A stretch of DNA of 45,972 nucleotides, taken from Synergistaceae bacterium (GTDB lineage: Bacteria; Synergistota; Synergistia; Synergistales; Aminobacteriaceae). The stretch lies in NCBI GenBank assembly GCA_031272035.1, contig JAISUO010000021.1, forward strand, positions 1 through 45,972. The letters are read 5' to 3'. Below, piece by piece: positions 8,697 to 14,918 of the stretch (within the stretch, counting starts at the first letter, position 1; every line of letters starts with the position of its first letter). The translations under genes and the position numbers were made by a program. A model generated the notes under the pieces. The model did no database searches. It was not told the DNA's origin and worked only from the letters and a program-made list of their open reading frames with translations.

Positions 8697-10718
8697 ATGC
8701 AATCTCGTCCATCCGGCCTGAAAATTTCAACGGCCGCCGTATTCGTCCTCACCGGCCTGTTCCTGACGGTGCAGGCGTGGGCATTTCCTGCTGTGGATTC
8801 CGTGGAAAACATCAGCGGCCCGTTCATGGAAAGCCTGAACATTCGGGCGTCTGTTCGCAATCGGGGCATCGTGTCGGTGGAGGAGACGATGGTCGTCGTC
8901 TTCGGCGCCGAACCGCTGGAAAGCGACCTGACCCGAGGGATTTCCGGGCGCTACGCCGAAAGGAGCAGGGAAAAGTATAAAACGGGCTTCGTCCTGCTGG
9001 ACGCCACGCTGGACGGGAACCCGACAAAAATGTCCATACGCCGCAGCCCCGAAAGCCTGCGTCTGACTCTGGCGGAGAAGGGAAGCCTCTTCACCCCCGG
9101 CCCTCATATTTTTCACCTGAAATATGAACTGAGCAACATGGTGATTTTTCACACCGGAGAACACCAAAAACCCGAGTACCAGGTTCCGGACGAAGACACG
9201 CCGGACCGAGACTCGCTGGTATGGCGGGTGGTGCGGGATAGTTCCTGTCCCATACAAAGCGTAACCATCGATATTTCACTTCCCGACGGGCAGGCCGCTT
9301 CGGGCTCGTCCTCGCCCGACAGAAGCCTTTTCAGCGCTTTCGGCGGACAGGTGGGAGATCTGCCCCTGGGGGACGGTCTGGAAGCCGACGACTCCGGACG
9401 TCTCTCGACTCTTTCGCCGCTGGATACGGGAAAATCTCTCACCCTTTATATGTCCTGGGAGTCGGGGCTCGTGAAGGAAAACATTTCTTCCGGCTCCGAG
9501 TGGCGTCTGTGGGATTTGGTTGTTTTTGCGTCGCTCCTCTGTTACTACCTTTTCGTGTGGCTGCGCTATGGGCGGCTTTCCCGCCCCGATCCCGCAAATC
9601 TGAGCACGACGCCGCCGGAGGGTTTTTCTCCGGGGTTTTTGCGTACTCTGAGGGATCTGCGTCCGGACTCCAGGGCATTGACGGCGGAAATACTGAACCT
9701 GGCCGTCAGGGGATACATTCATCTGGACGATGTGGTGAGTGAAGCCGAAGAAAATCCAGAGGAGGAAATTTCGGAGGAAGCTCAGGAAAAAACCCCGCCG
9801 GAGGCCTCCGCCCGCTACTCCTCGCTGGAACAGATGATGAAGCGCAGATACCGTCTTCAACGGTCTTCCCGCTTCGAAAGCCCCCCGACTCCCACGGAAC
9901 AGCTTCTGCTTCACAATTTATTCGCGGGAGAGGGCGAAAACGAAATCATCCTCGACGAAAGCGCCGCGGAACGTCTGCAAACCACCTTCCGGGCACTTGC
10001 GAGAAGTTTCGCCGTGCGGGGCCGGCTGTTTCTCTTTCAGCATACGAAGTTTTGGACGGCGGGGATTTTCGCCTTCGAAGCCTATACGGCCTTCGTCATG
10101 TTTTTTGTTCTTTCTCAGGGAGTACGTGGCATCGAGCCCGACAGCACCCACGCTCTGGCCTTCATGGCCCCGCTGTTTCTGCTGGCCCCTTTTTCCAGCG
10201 AGGAAAACACGGGGGAGCGCAATACTGTCATGTTTATTCTGCGCACCTGCATTCCTCTTTTCTTTTGCGCCGTCTCTCTGGTGCTCCTGAAGCAGCAGGA
10301 GGAGAGCCTCGGCGCCATCGCCGCTCTCGTGGGAAGTATCGCCGTGATTGGACTGTTCTGGAAATTTATGCCCGTTCGATCCGAAAAAGGGCTTCGGATT
10401 CTGAGCCAAATCGAGGGATTCCAACTGGGACTGGGCAGCCGTTCAGAGCTGAAGGAGGAGGACACCGTAGAAAAATTTGAATCCCTCTTTCCTTACGCTT
10501 GCGCTCTCGACCGGGAACAGGCTATGATTACGCGTTACGGTCCGCTTATCGCCCGTCTGCGTCACCGTGCCCGGTGGCATACCTCCGGGCTCCGCGGGCC
10601 CGCGATCATCAGAGAGGGTGCGGAATATTTCACTCTTATTTATGAACTGGGGGAAGTTATTCGTTCGATTTTGTCTCAAAAACCCAATAAAAAATTAAAG
10701 GAGCGTTATCCAAAATGA
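8697..10718 (+). CDS. DUF2207 membrane protein
   Basis: A 673-residue protein of unknown function. Residues 1-29 form a signal peptide or first membrane anchor, followed by an extracytoplasmic domain to about residue 265. A transmembrane segment (VVFASLLCYYLFVWL) follows. The cytoplasmic part has the family hallmark PPEGFSPGFLRTL, then an acidic linker. Three to four hydrophobic segments lie between about residues 445 and 560. The end (RSELKEEDTVEKFESLFPYA, then CALDRE) matches the typical DUF2207 C-terminus. The ATG at 8697 follows AGGAGGAGG. It overlaps the next gene, a membrane-tethered thioredoxin, by four bases (ATGA), which implies coupled translation and perhaps a shared envelope role. 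Confidence 0.88.
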   Translation: MQSRPSGLKISTAAVFVLTGLFLTVQAWAFPAVDSVENISGPFMESLNIRASVRNRGIVSVEETMVVVFGAEPLESDLTRGISGRYAERSREKYKTGFVLLDATLDGNPTKMSIRRSPESLRLTLAEKGSLFTPGPHIFHLKYELSNMVIFHTGEHQKPEYQVPDEDTPDRDSLVWRVVRDSSCPIQSVTIDISLPDGQAASGSSSPDRSLFSAFGGQVGDLPLGDGLEADDSGRLSTLSPLDTGKSLTLYMSWESGLVKENISSGSEWRLWDLVVFASLLCYYLFVWLRYGRLSRPDPANLSTTPPEGFSPGFLRTLRDLRPDSRALTAEILNLAVRGYIHLDDVVSEAEENPEEEISEEAQEKTPPEASARYSSLEQMMKRRYRLQRSSRFESPPTPTEQLLLHNLFAGEGENEIILDESAAERLQTTFRALARSFAVRGRLFLFQHTKFWTAGIFAFEAYTAFVMFFVLSQGVRGIEPDSTHALAFMAPLFLLAPFSSEENTGERNTVMFILRTCIPLFFCAVSLVLLKQQEESLGAIAALVGSIAVIGLFWKFMPVRSEKGLRILSQIEGFQLGLGSRSELKEEDTVEKFESLFPYACALDREQAMITRYGPLIARLRHRARWHTSGLRGPAIIREGAEYFTLIYELGEVIRSILSQKPNKKLKERYPK

Positions 10719-11068
10719 ATATTCTGTCGATCGTTTTATTTTTGCTGATCCCGCTTTTTGTGGCGACAAGACGCGCCGAGGCCGAGACGCTGCCAACGCT
10801 GAAGGTGCTCTCGACGCCGAACTGTCCGGCCTGTATGCAGATGGCCCGCGTTCTGGACGTCCTGAACGAAAAATACGCGGGGAAAATTCAGGGAGAAAAA
10901 GTGAACCTCATGGAGCATCGAGACCTGGCCCAGCAGTACAAGGTTCGCTATGTTCCTCACCTGCTTTTCTGCGACGCCACGGGCAGCGTCGTAAAGGAAA
11001 AAGTGGGTTACATCCCTCTCGACGAGGTGCTGACGACTTTCAGGGAGGCGGGAGTTTCCGTCGATTGA
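10715..11068 (+). CDS. Membrane-anchored thioredoxin-like protein
   Basis: A 117-residue protein: a hydrophobic N-terminal segment (residues 2-18) that should export or anchor it, then a thioredoxin fold. The redox motif is STPNCPACMQM with the CPAC pair, and the cis-proline loop is VRYVPHLLF. It would catalyse dithiol-disulfide exchange or reduction on the outer face of the membrane. The start ATG overlaps the stop of the DUF2207 gene by four bases, so the two are one translational unit. Which proteins it acts on is unknown; the DUF2207 partner is the obvious candidate. No terminator is visible directly after it; the tRNA-Asn promoter begins 30 bases downstream. Confidence 0.85.
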   Translation: MNILSIVLFLLIPLFVATRRAEAETLPTLKVLSTPNCPACMQMARVLDVLNEKYAGKIQGEKVNLMEHRDLAQQYKVRYVPHLLFCDATGSVVKEKVGYIPLDEVLTTFREAGVSVD

Positions 11069-11097
11069 GCAGAACAGGGCAACCCGCCCAAAGAGGC

Positions 11098-11127
11098 TTG
11101 ACATGAACGAGTTTCATGGTGTATAGT
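11098..11127 (+). promoter_or_regulatory. Sigma-70 promoter of tRNA-Asn
   Basis: TTGACA (11098-11103) and TATAGT (11122-11127) are separated by 18 bases and lie 38 bases before the mature tRNA. The match is close to consensus and the position is right for a stable RNA gene. Confidence 0.75.
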
Positions 11128-11165
11128 ACCTGCTGTTCAGAGGTTTTGGCCTCAACTTAAAATGT

Positions 11166-11241
11166 TCCACGATAGCTCAATCGGCAGAGCGGGTGGCTGT
11201 TAACCACTAGGTTCCAGGTTCGAGTCCTGGTCGTGGAGCCA
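11166..11241 (+). tRNA. tRNA-Asn (GTT anticodon)
   Basis: The 76-base sequence folds as a canonical cloverleaf. Acceptor arms TCCACGA (11166-11172) and TCGTGGA (11231-11237) pair perfectly. The D-arm is GCTCAATCGGCAGAGC. The anticodon stem GTGG/CCAC encloses CTGTTAA with anticodon GTT, and the T-loop is GGTTCGAGTCC. The CCA end is encoded (11239-11241). It has its own promoter and an intrinsic terminator 28 bases downstream. A truncated toxin gene on the opposite strand ends 18 bases beyond its 3' end. Confidence 0.98.
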
Positions 11242-11258
11242 GAAAAAAAGCATAAGTT

Positions 11259-11444
11259 CTATATAAAGAAAACCCCGGGAAAAACCGGGGTTTTTCGTTT
11301 TGTGATCGGACAGACAACGGGCATTGACGTCGCTCCGTTGAAAGTGTCATTGCTGACGACCAGGGCGGGACGCGTTTTTTTCGGCTCATGCCCCCGCGTT
11401 GGGTCGAAAGACACCTCAACGATGTCTCCCTGCCTGAAAGACAA
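11259..11444 (-). pseudogene. mazF: MazF/PemK-type toxin, C-terminally truncated
   Basis: The 61 codons match the first half of MazF/PemK endoribonucleases, which cut mRNA: RQGDIVEVSFDPTRGHEP, then KKTRPALVVSN, and VVCPITKRK. The catalytic Arg (TRPAL) and Thr (CPIT) positions are present. Complete family members have about 110 residues; here homology stops after CPITKRK. The last ten codons are translated from the tRNA-Asn terminator hairpin, ending in TAG. The strands needed for the dimer core and RNA binding are missing, so it is most likely inactive. The start is TTG at 11444, directly after the mazE stop, giving a normal mazE-mazF order. A functional mini-toxin is unlikely but not excluded. 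Confidence 0.8.
11269..11300 (+). terminator. Intrinsic terminator of tRNA-Asn
   Basis: AAAACCCCGG (11269-11278) and CCGGGGTTTT (11285-11294) form a perfect 10-bp stem with a six-base loop, followed by T-rich TCGTTT. On the minus strand the same bases form the last codons of the truncated MazF frame. The core CCGGGGTTTTTCGTTTT recurs in the terminator at 45836-45852. Confidence 0.9.
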
Positions 11445-11693
11445 TTACCACATCTCCCTGCCGACCGGCTGACCCCAGTCATATTCCGGCTCAGGCGTAC
11501 CGGAACCCTTCCAGGCTTCAAGCCTGGCCTGCAGCGTGTACTGTTCATTCGCGCTCGTAATCACCAGCCTGTTTTGTTCCATAGCAAGGAAAACCTTGTC
11601 CCCCACAGATATTCCAAGCTGACGGCAGAATGCGTCCGGCAGACGTATTCCCTGCGCGTTTCCCCACTTGCTGACAGTCACTGCTTTTGCCAT
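11445..11693 (-). CDS. mazE: MazE/AbrB-type antitoxin
   Basis: An 82-residue protein with the swapped-hairpin AbrB/MazE DNA-binding fold at its N-terminus (AVTVSKWGNAQGIRLP, then LGISVGDKV). The acidic, Trp-containing C-terminal tail (EPEYDWGQPVGREMW) is the part that normally wraps around MazF. Its usual roles are neutralising the toxin and repressing its own promoter. ATG 11693 lies eight bases after GGGAG; an ATG at 11699 and a GTG at 11702 are alternatives. The toxin gene follows with no gap but is truncated, so this antitoxin may be a remnant kept for regulation or for cross-neutralising another toxin. Confidence 0.85.
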   Translation of the reverse strand: MAKAVTVSKWGNAQGIRLPDAFCRQLGISVGDKVFLAMEQNRLVITSANEQYTLQARLEAWKGSGTPEPEYDWGQPVGREMW

Positions 11694-11714
11694 TCGCATC
11701 ACTCCCTGACGATG

Positions 11715-11753
11715 TATACATTGTATATTTCATCCGTCACAGAGATTTGTCAA
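11715..11753 (-). promoter_or_regulatory. mazE promoter region with operator-like inverted repeat
   Basis: On the minus strand TTGACA (11753-11748) is a consensus -35. Downstream, TATACA-T-TGTATA (11715-11727) is a perfect inverted repeat with 6-bp arms in the -10/+1 zone, as expected for autorepression by a MazE-family protein. The -10 itself is poorly defined. A 12-bp palindrome, ATCTGCGCAGAT (11759-11770), lies just upstream. Confidence 0.5.
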
Positions 11754-11785
11754 GGATCATCTGCGCAGATACAAACCCCGTCCCG

Positions 11786-13015
11786 TTACCCCGCGGAGGC
11801 CTGGGCGAAGTCGGCGATGAGGTCCTCCGTGTCCTCCAGACCGACGCTGACGCGGATCAGATCGTCGTACACTCCCGCGGCTCGCTTCTGCTCTTCCGTG
11901 GAATGAGCGTATATCGTCGATTCCGGATGAATGACCAGCGTGCGGACGTCTCCCACGTTCGTGGCGATGCGCGCGAATTTCAGGCCGTCGATCAGTTTGA
12001 ACGCCCGCTCCCTGGACCCCGCCCTCAGCGTCAGCAAAGCGCCGCCCTGCCCGTTTTTCATCTGAGCGTCGATGTTGCTTTTGTAAGGGCTGCCCTCCAG
12101 CCCCGGATAATTTACGCAGATGATATTCGGATTGTGTCTGAGGGATTCGGCCAGAACCCTCGCGTTGTGACACAGCCGCTCCATCCTCAGCCCCAGGGTT
12201 TCGAGACCCAGACAGTTGAGCCAGGCGTTTTGCGGAGACATGCAGGGCCCGAAGTTGCGCCAGATGTCCTGCCTCAGTCGGGCTGTAAGAGCCAGTTTTC
12301 CCATTTTACGGTATTTTTGAAGGACGGGAAACCTGTCGAAATCCCAGCTGAACTTCCCTCCGTCGACGATCACGCCGCCGATGGCGCTCCCGTTTCCGTT
12401 GATGTACTTGGAGGAGGAATGAACCACCACGTCCGCGCCGTGCTCCAGCGGGCGAATCAGCGCGGGGGTGGCCGTGGTGCTGTCGATGACCAGAGGAACG
12501 CCGTGACGTCCGGCGACCTCCGAGAGTTCCCGAATGTTGATCACGTTGAGCCCGGGGTTGCCGATCAGCTCCGCGAAAATGACTTTTGTGTTTTCCGTCA
12601 CCTGGGCTTCGACGGCCTCGGCGCTCATCTCTTCGACAAAACGGGCGCGGATGTCAAAATGCGCGAAATCGTCGAGAAGGTCCAGCGTTCCGCCAAAAAG
12701 GGCGCTGCCGCTGATGATTTCATCGCCGCTCCGCAAAAGGGCCAGAAGCGTCATGGAGATGGCCGCAACACCGGAAGCACAGGCCACAGCGCCCCTCCCG
12801 CCCTCAAGAAAGGCGATGCGACGCTCGAAGGCGTCCACCGTCGGGTTGCCGATCCGCGTGTAGGCAAAACCGGGAGCCCTGTTGTCAAACACCCGCTGCA
12901 GCACTTCCGCGGATTCGTGATCGAAGGCGGAGTTTTGATAAATGGGCGGAAGCGTCGCCCCTGTCCCGTCAAAGGCGTCTTTACATCCGTGCAGCAGGAG
13001 AGTGTTGAATTTCAT
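11786..13015 (-). CDS. metY: O-acetylhomoserine sulfhydrylase MetY (carrier-dependent type)
   Basis: A 409-residue fold-type I PLP enzyme of the Cys/Met metabolism family. It contains YTRIGNPTVDAFERRIAFLE, the PLP-stacking segment, and the PLP lysine in HSSSKYINGNGSAIGG. MetY replaces the acetyl group of O-acetylhomoserine with sulfur to give homocysteine. Beside the sulfur-carrier, adenylyltransferase and JAMM-protease genes, the sulfur donor is probably the carrier thiocarboxylate, as shown for MetY of Wolinella succinogenes. ATG 13015 has GAAGGAGGAAAG upstream. A Met-rich leader and terminator lie directly upstream, so expression is probably set by methionine supply. A second, distinct family member is at 39333-40541. 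Confidence 0.9.
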   Translation of the reverse strand: MKFNTLLLHGCKDAFDGTGATLPPIYQNSAFDHESAEVLQRVFDNRAPGFAYTRIGNPTVDAFERRIAFLEGGRGAVACASGVAAISMTLLALLRSGDEIISGSALFGGTLDLLDDFAHFDIRARFVEEMSAEAVEAQVTENTKVIFAELIGNPGLNVINIRELSEVAGRHGVPLVIDSTTATPALIRPLEHGADVVVHSSSKYINGNGSAIGGVIVDGGKFSWDFDRFPVLQKYRKMGKLALTARLRQDIWRNFGPCMSPQNAWLNCLGLETLGLRMERLCHNARVLAESLRHNPNIICVNYPGLEGSPYKSNIDAQMKNGQGGALLTLRAGSRERAFKLIDGLKFARIATNVGDVRTLVIHPESTIYAHSTEEQKRAAGVYDDLIRVSVGLEDTEDLIADFAQASAG

Positions 13016-13055
13016 GGCGCTCTTTCCTCCTTCGTTTCTCTATTTACATTTACAC

Positions 13056-13086
13056 AAAAAAAGGACCCCCGCGCAAACAGGGATCC
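13056..13086 (-). terminator. Attenuator terminator upstream of metY
   Basis: On the minus strand GGATCCCTG (13086-13078) pairs with CGGGGGTCC (13071-13063) over nine positions including two G-T wobbles, with a TTTGCG loop, then seven T (13062-13056). Its 5' arm can pair instead with GGGGATCTC (13144-13136) inside the leader reading frame, a mutually exclusive antiterminator. It lies 41 bases before the metY start. Confidence 0.8.
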
Positions 13087-13112
13087 CTCGCTCTCAGGCC
13101 AGACACAGCTCC

Positions 13113-13193
13113 TCAGGAGCCGGCTTCCTCAGGCGGAGATCCCCGATAGCGACGCATCATCATGTGCATAAAGGAAATAAATCTGCAGTACAT
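13113..13193 (-). CDS. Met-rich leader peptide of the metY attenuator
   Basis: A 26-codon frame starts at ATG 13193, nine bases after a strong GGGAGG site, and ends at TGA (13115-13113). The peptide begins MYCRFISF, continues MHMMMRRY and ends with SPPEEAGS. Five of 26 codons are Met, four of them within five codons (positions 9, 11, 12, 13). An antiterminator arm lies in the codons just after the Met cluster, and the terminator follows 27 bases after the stop. This is the layout of ribosome-stalling attenuation: low charged Met-tRNA would stall the ribosome, leave the antiterminator free and let metY be transcribed. Translation and stalling are inferred. The motif CCTGAGG occurs twice around its end and again, slightly changed, before the terminator. 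Confidence 0.75.
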   Translation of the reverse strand: MYCRFISFMHMMMRRYRGSPPEEAGS

Positions 13194-13210
13194 GAACCCT
13201 GTCCTCCCTT

Positions 13211-13639
13211 CTATTCTATCGTCAGTTCCTCCGGAGAGACGATTCCTTTTTCAATATGAAACGCCTTGAGCACCGGAGACTCTTCCGCCAGAGAAAGAAT
13301 GAGATAGCTGGCGGAGGGGTCGCCGGCAAGCCGGATGTCCTCCTCCGAAGGGCGGGCCGGCGATTCGGGGTGGGAGTGGAAGTTCCCCAGAGGGACAAGA
13401 CCGGCGGCGCGCATATCCTTCACGGCCCGAAGCTGCTCGCGCGGATCGATGGAGAAATGCTCGCGGCTCCCGTCGATATTGGTCATGAAATACACCTTTT
13501 CGATAATTCTGAGGTTCTCTTCGACACGTCCGGCAATGAGCCCGCAGACCTCGTTGGGCAATCCCTCCTTCGCGCGGGTCGTCAGGGCTTCGAAGTCGGA
13601 CTTTTTGATTCTCACCCCGTACGGAACCAGGGAACTCAC
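13211..13639 (-). CDS. hcyD: JAMM/Mov34 metalloprotease for the sulfur carrier (HcyD-like)
   Basis: A 142-residue MPN+/JAB1 zinc protease. The JAMM motif is complete: Glu in GLPNEVCGL, and HSHPESPARPSEED, fitting HxH-x10-D. In the Wolinella pathway HcyD first removes the residue after the carrier's Gly-Gly and later frees homocysteine from the carrier. The start is GTG 13639, overlapping the stop of the E1-like gene by four bases (GTGA), with GAGG eight bases upstream. The same frame is open far upstream through the E1-like gene, but that stretch is not homologous and only reflects base composition. The leader of metY begins 17 bases after this gene. Mec-type proteases of cysteine synthesis are close relatives; the metY linkage favours the homocysteine role. 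Confidence 0.87.
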   Translation of the reverse strand: MSSLVPYGVRIKKSDFEALTTRAKEGLPNEVCGLIAGRVEENLRIIEKVYFMTNIDGSREHFSIDPREQLRAVKDMRAAGLVPLGNFHSHPESPARPSEEDIRLAGDPSASYLILSLAEESPVLKAFHIEKGIVSPEELTIE

Positions 13640-14445
13640 AGAACAGCCTCGCAGACCGCGGGGGCGTAATCGAAGGGTTTTACAATGGAAGGATGTTCGC
13701 CGCACACGGCACAGTCGCTCTTTCTGGCGGGAAGCGCGATTTTTCGGAAATCCATCGTCAGAGCGTTGCAGGTCAGCAGCGAGCCCGTCAGCAGTTTTCC
13801 CACCCGGGCAAGATATTTTATGGCCTCCATCGCCTGCAGGCTGCCGATAATGCCTCCCATGGCGCCAACAACCCCCGCCTGCTGGCAGGTCGGAACCGCG
13901 TCGGGAGGCGGAGGGCTGTCGAAAACGCACCGGTAACAGGGCCCTTCGCCGGGAACGTACGTCATGAGCTGTCCCTGAAAACGAATGATACCGGCGTGGG
14001 AGAAGGCCTTTCCCGCAATCACGCAGGCGTCGTTGATGAGAAACTTCGCCGGAAAATTGTCGCTGCCGTCGATGATGAAATCGTAGTCCGCGATCAGATC
14101 GAGAACGTTCTCCGCAAGAGCCATCGTCCGGTAAGTATGTACTTTGACCTCCGGATTGATGGCCTCCAGACTGTCCCGTGCCGAGTCCACCTTGGGCCTG
14201 CCCACATCGGCCGTGGTGTGGAGAATCTGCCGCTGGAGGTTGGAAAGGTCCACCTCGTCCGCGTCGGCAATTCCGATGACCCCCACTCCGGCGGCGGCCA
14301 GATAAAGGGCGGCGGGCGAACCCAGCCCTCCCGCGCCGATAATGAGCACACGACCCTCCATCAGGCGTTTTTGACCCTTCACTCCAATTTCCTGAAGGAT
14401 GATGTGCCTGGAATAGCGGGTCATCTGCTCGTTTGAAAAAGCCAT
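13636..14445 (-). CDS. hcyF: E1-like sulfur-carrier adenylyltransferase (HcyF/MoeB/ThiF family)
   Basis: A 269-residue enzyme that adenylates the C-terminal glycine of a ubiquitin-like sulfur carrier with ATP. It has the nucleotide fold GAGGLGSPAALYLAAAGVGV, then ADADEVDLSNLQRQILH, the catalytic Asp region IDGSDNFPAKFLIND, and two zinc CxxC pairs (CYRC and CAVC). There is no rhodanese domain, so sulfur must arrive from outside, probably sulfide from the sulfite reductase at the head of the operon. The ATG shares its A with the carrier gene's stop (TGATG), indicating tight coupling. General family membership is certain; the assignment to homocysteine synthesis rests on the operon. Confidence 0.9.
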   Translation of the reverse strand: MAFSNEQMTRYSRHIILQEIGVKGQKRLMEGRVLIIGAGGLGSPAALYLAAAGVGVIGIADADEVDLSNLQRQILHTTADVGRPKVDSARDSLEAINPEVKVHTYRTMALAENVLDLIADYDFIIDGSDNFPAKFLINDACVIAGKAFSHAGIIRFQGQLMTYVPGEGPCYRCVFDSPPPPDAVPTCQQAGVVGAMGGIIGSLQAMEAIKYLARVGKLLTGSLLTCNALTMDFRKIALPARKSDCAVCGEHPSIVKPFDYAPAVCEAVL

Positions 14446-14651
14446 CAGAACCCTCCGCCCATAAAGTAAAGAAACTCCACGCTGTCGTTTTCCTGCAGGA
14501 GCGTCGTCTCAAAGGTTTCGCGTTTGATGAACTCGTCGTTGATGGCAACCGTGACGTACAGCGGCATTTCAACGTTCTCCGAGTCCAGCAGATTCGCCAC
14601 CGTAACGCCCGACGGATATTCTTTCTGGATTCCCGCAACAGTCAGAACCAT
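14445..14651 (-). CDS. hcyS: ThiS/MoaD-like sulfur carrier ending GGGF (HcyS-like)
   Basis: A 68-residue beta-grasp protein of ThiS/MoaD size and pattern (VTVANLL, YVTVAINDEFIKR, LLQENDSVEFLY). It ends MGGGF rather than with a free Gly-Gly. Carriers with an extra C-terminal residue need proteolytic trimming before adenylation: in Wolinella HcyS the extra residue is Ala and HcyD removes it. Here the JAMM protease gene lies two genes downstream, so removal of Phe is expected. The thiocarboxylate would then donate sulfur to O-acetylhomoserine through MetY. The gene is tightly linked to the E1-like gene (one-base overlap). The start ATG 14651 follows GGGAAGAAGAAA. Confidence 0.88.
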   Translation of the reverse strand: MVLTVAGIQKEYPSGVTVANLLDSENVEMPLYVTVAINDEFIKRETFETTLLQENDSVEFLYFMGGGF

Positions 14652-14678
14652 TTTCTTCTTCCCTGCCCTCTTTCGAAA

Positions 14679-14918
14679 TTACGCCTTCCGCACGATCAGA
14701 CTCCAGGTCGTGTCCCCGTTGTCCAGCAGCTTCAGAATCTGATGCCCTTCGTCCTTAATGCTGCGCGGCACGTTCTGCACCGGTTCGCCGTCGTTCATTC
14801 GAATGGAAAGCACCTGTCCGGCCTCCAGCTCTTCAAGGGCCACTTTCGCTTTGACGAAGGTCACCGGACAAACCACGTCGGTGATGTCGACGGTGTCGTC
14901 TACGACGTAATCAGCCAT
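14679..14918 (-). CDS. TusA/SirA-like sulfur-transfer protein
   Basis: A 79-residue protein with the two-layer TusA fold. The sulfur-carrying cysteine is Cys17 in DVVCPVTFVKAKVALEEL. The usual CPxP motif reads CPVT, so the second proline is missing. It starts inside the end of the sulfite reductase gene (8-base overlap) and precedes the carrier gene by 27 bases. TusA proteins pass persulfide sulfur between partners. In this operon it could hold sulfide-derived or cysteine-derived sulfur for the carrier, or assist the reductase. The C-terminal half (about residues 45-79) is longer and more polar than in short TusA proteins. Confidence 0.82.
   Translation of the reverse strand: MADYVVDDTVDITDVVCPVTFVKAKVALEELEAGQVLSIRMNDGEPVQNVPRSIKDEGHQILKLLDNGDTTWSLIVRKA

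Noticed and set aside
11166-11753. Intact integrated element at tRNA-Asn
   Set aside because: There is no integrase gene and no repeated tRNA 3' end as an attachment site in the window; only the truncated mazEF remnant hints at past integration.
11687-13171. Long plus-strand frame opposite metY
   Set aside because: It is the antisense of a well-conserved PLP enzyme, has no homology-like motifs, and reflects GC-rich codon bias.
13016-13210. SAM riboswitch or T-box upstream of metY
   Set aside because: No SAM-box core or T-box (TGGNACCGCG-like) sequence is visible; the translated Met-rich frame and competing helices explain the region better.
13211-14638. A single 475-codon gene in the JAMM frame, or an E1-JAMM fusion
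   Set aside because: Upstream of 13639 the frame translates to Arg/Gly-rich low-complexity sequence, while another frame gives a perfect E1-like protein with its own stop overlapping the JAMM GTG start.
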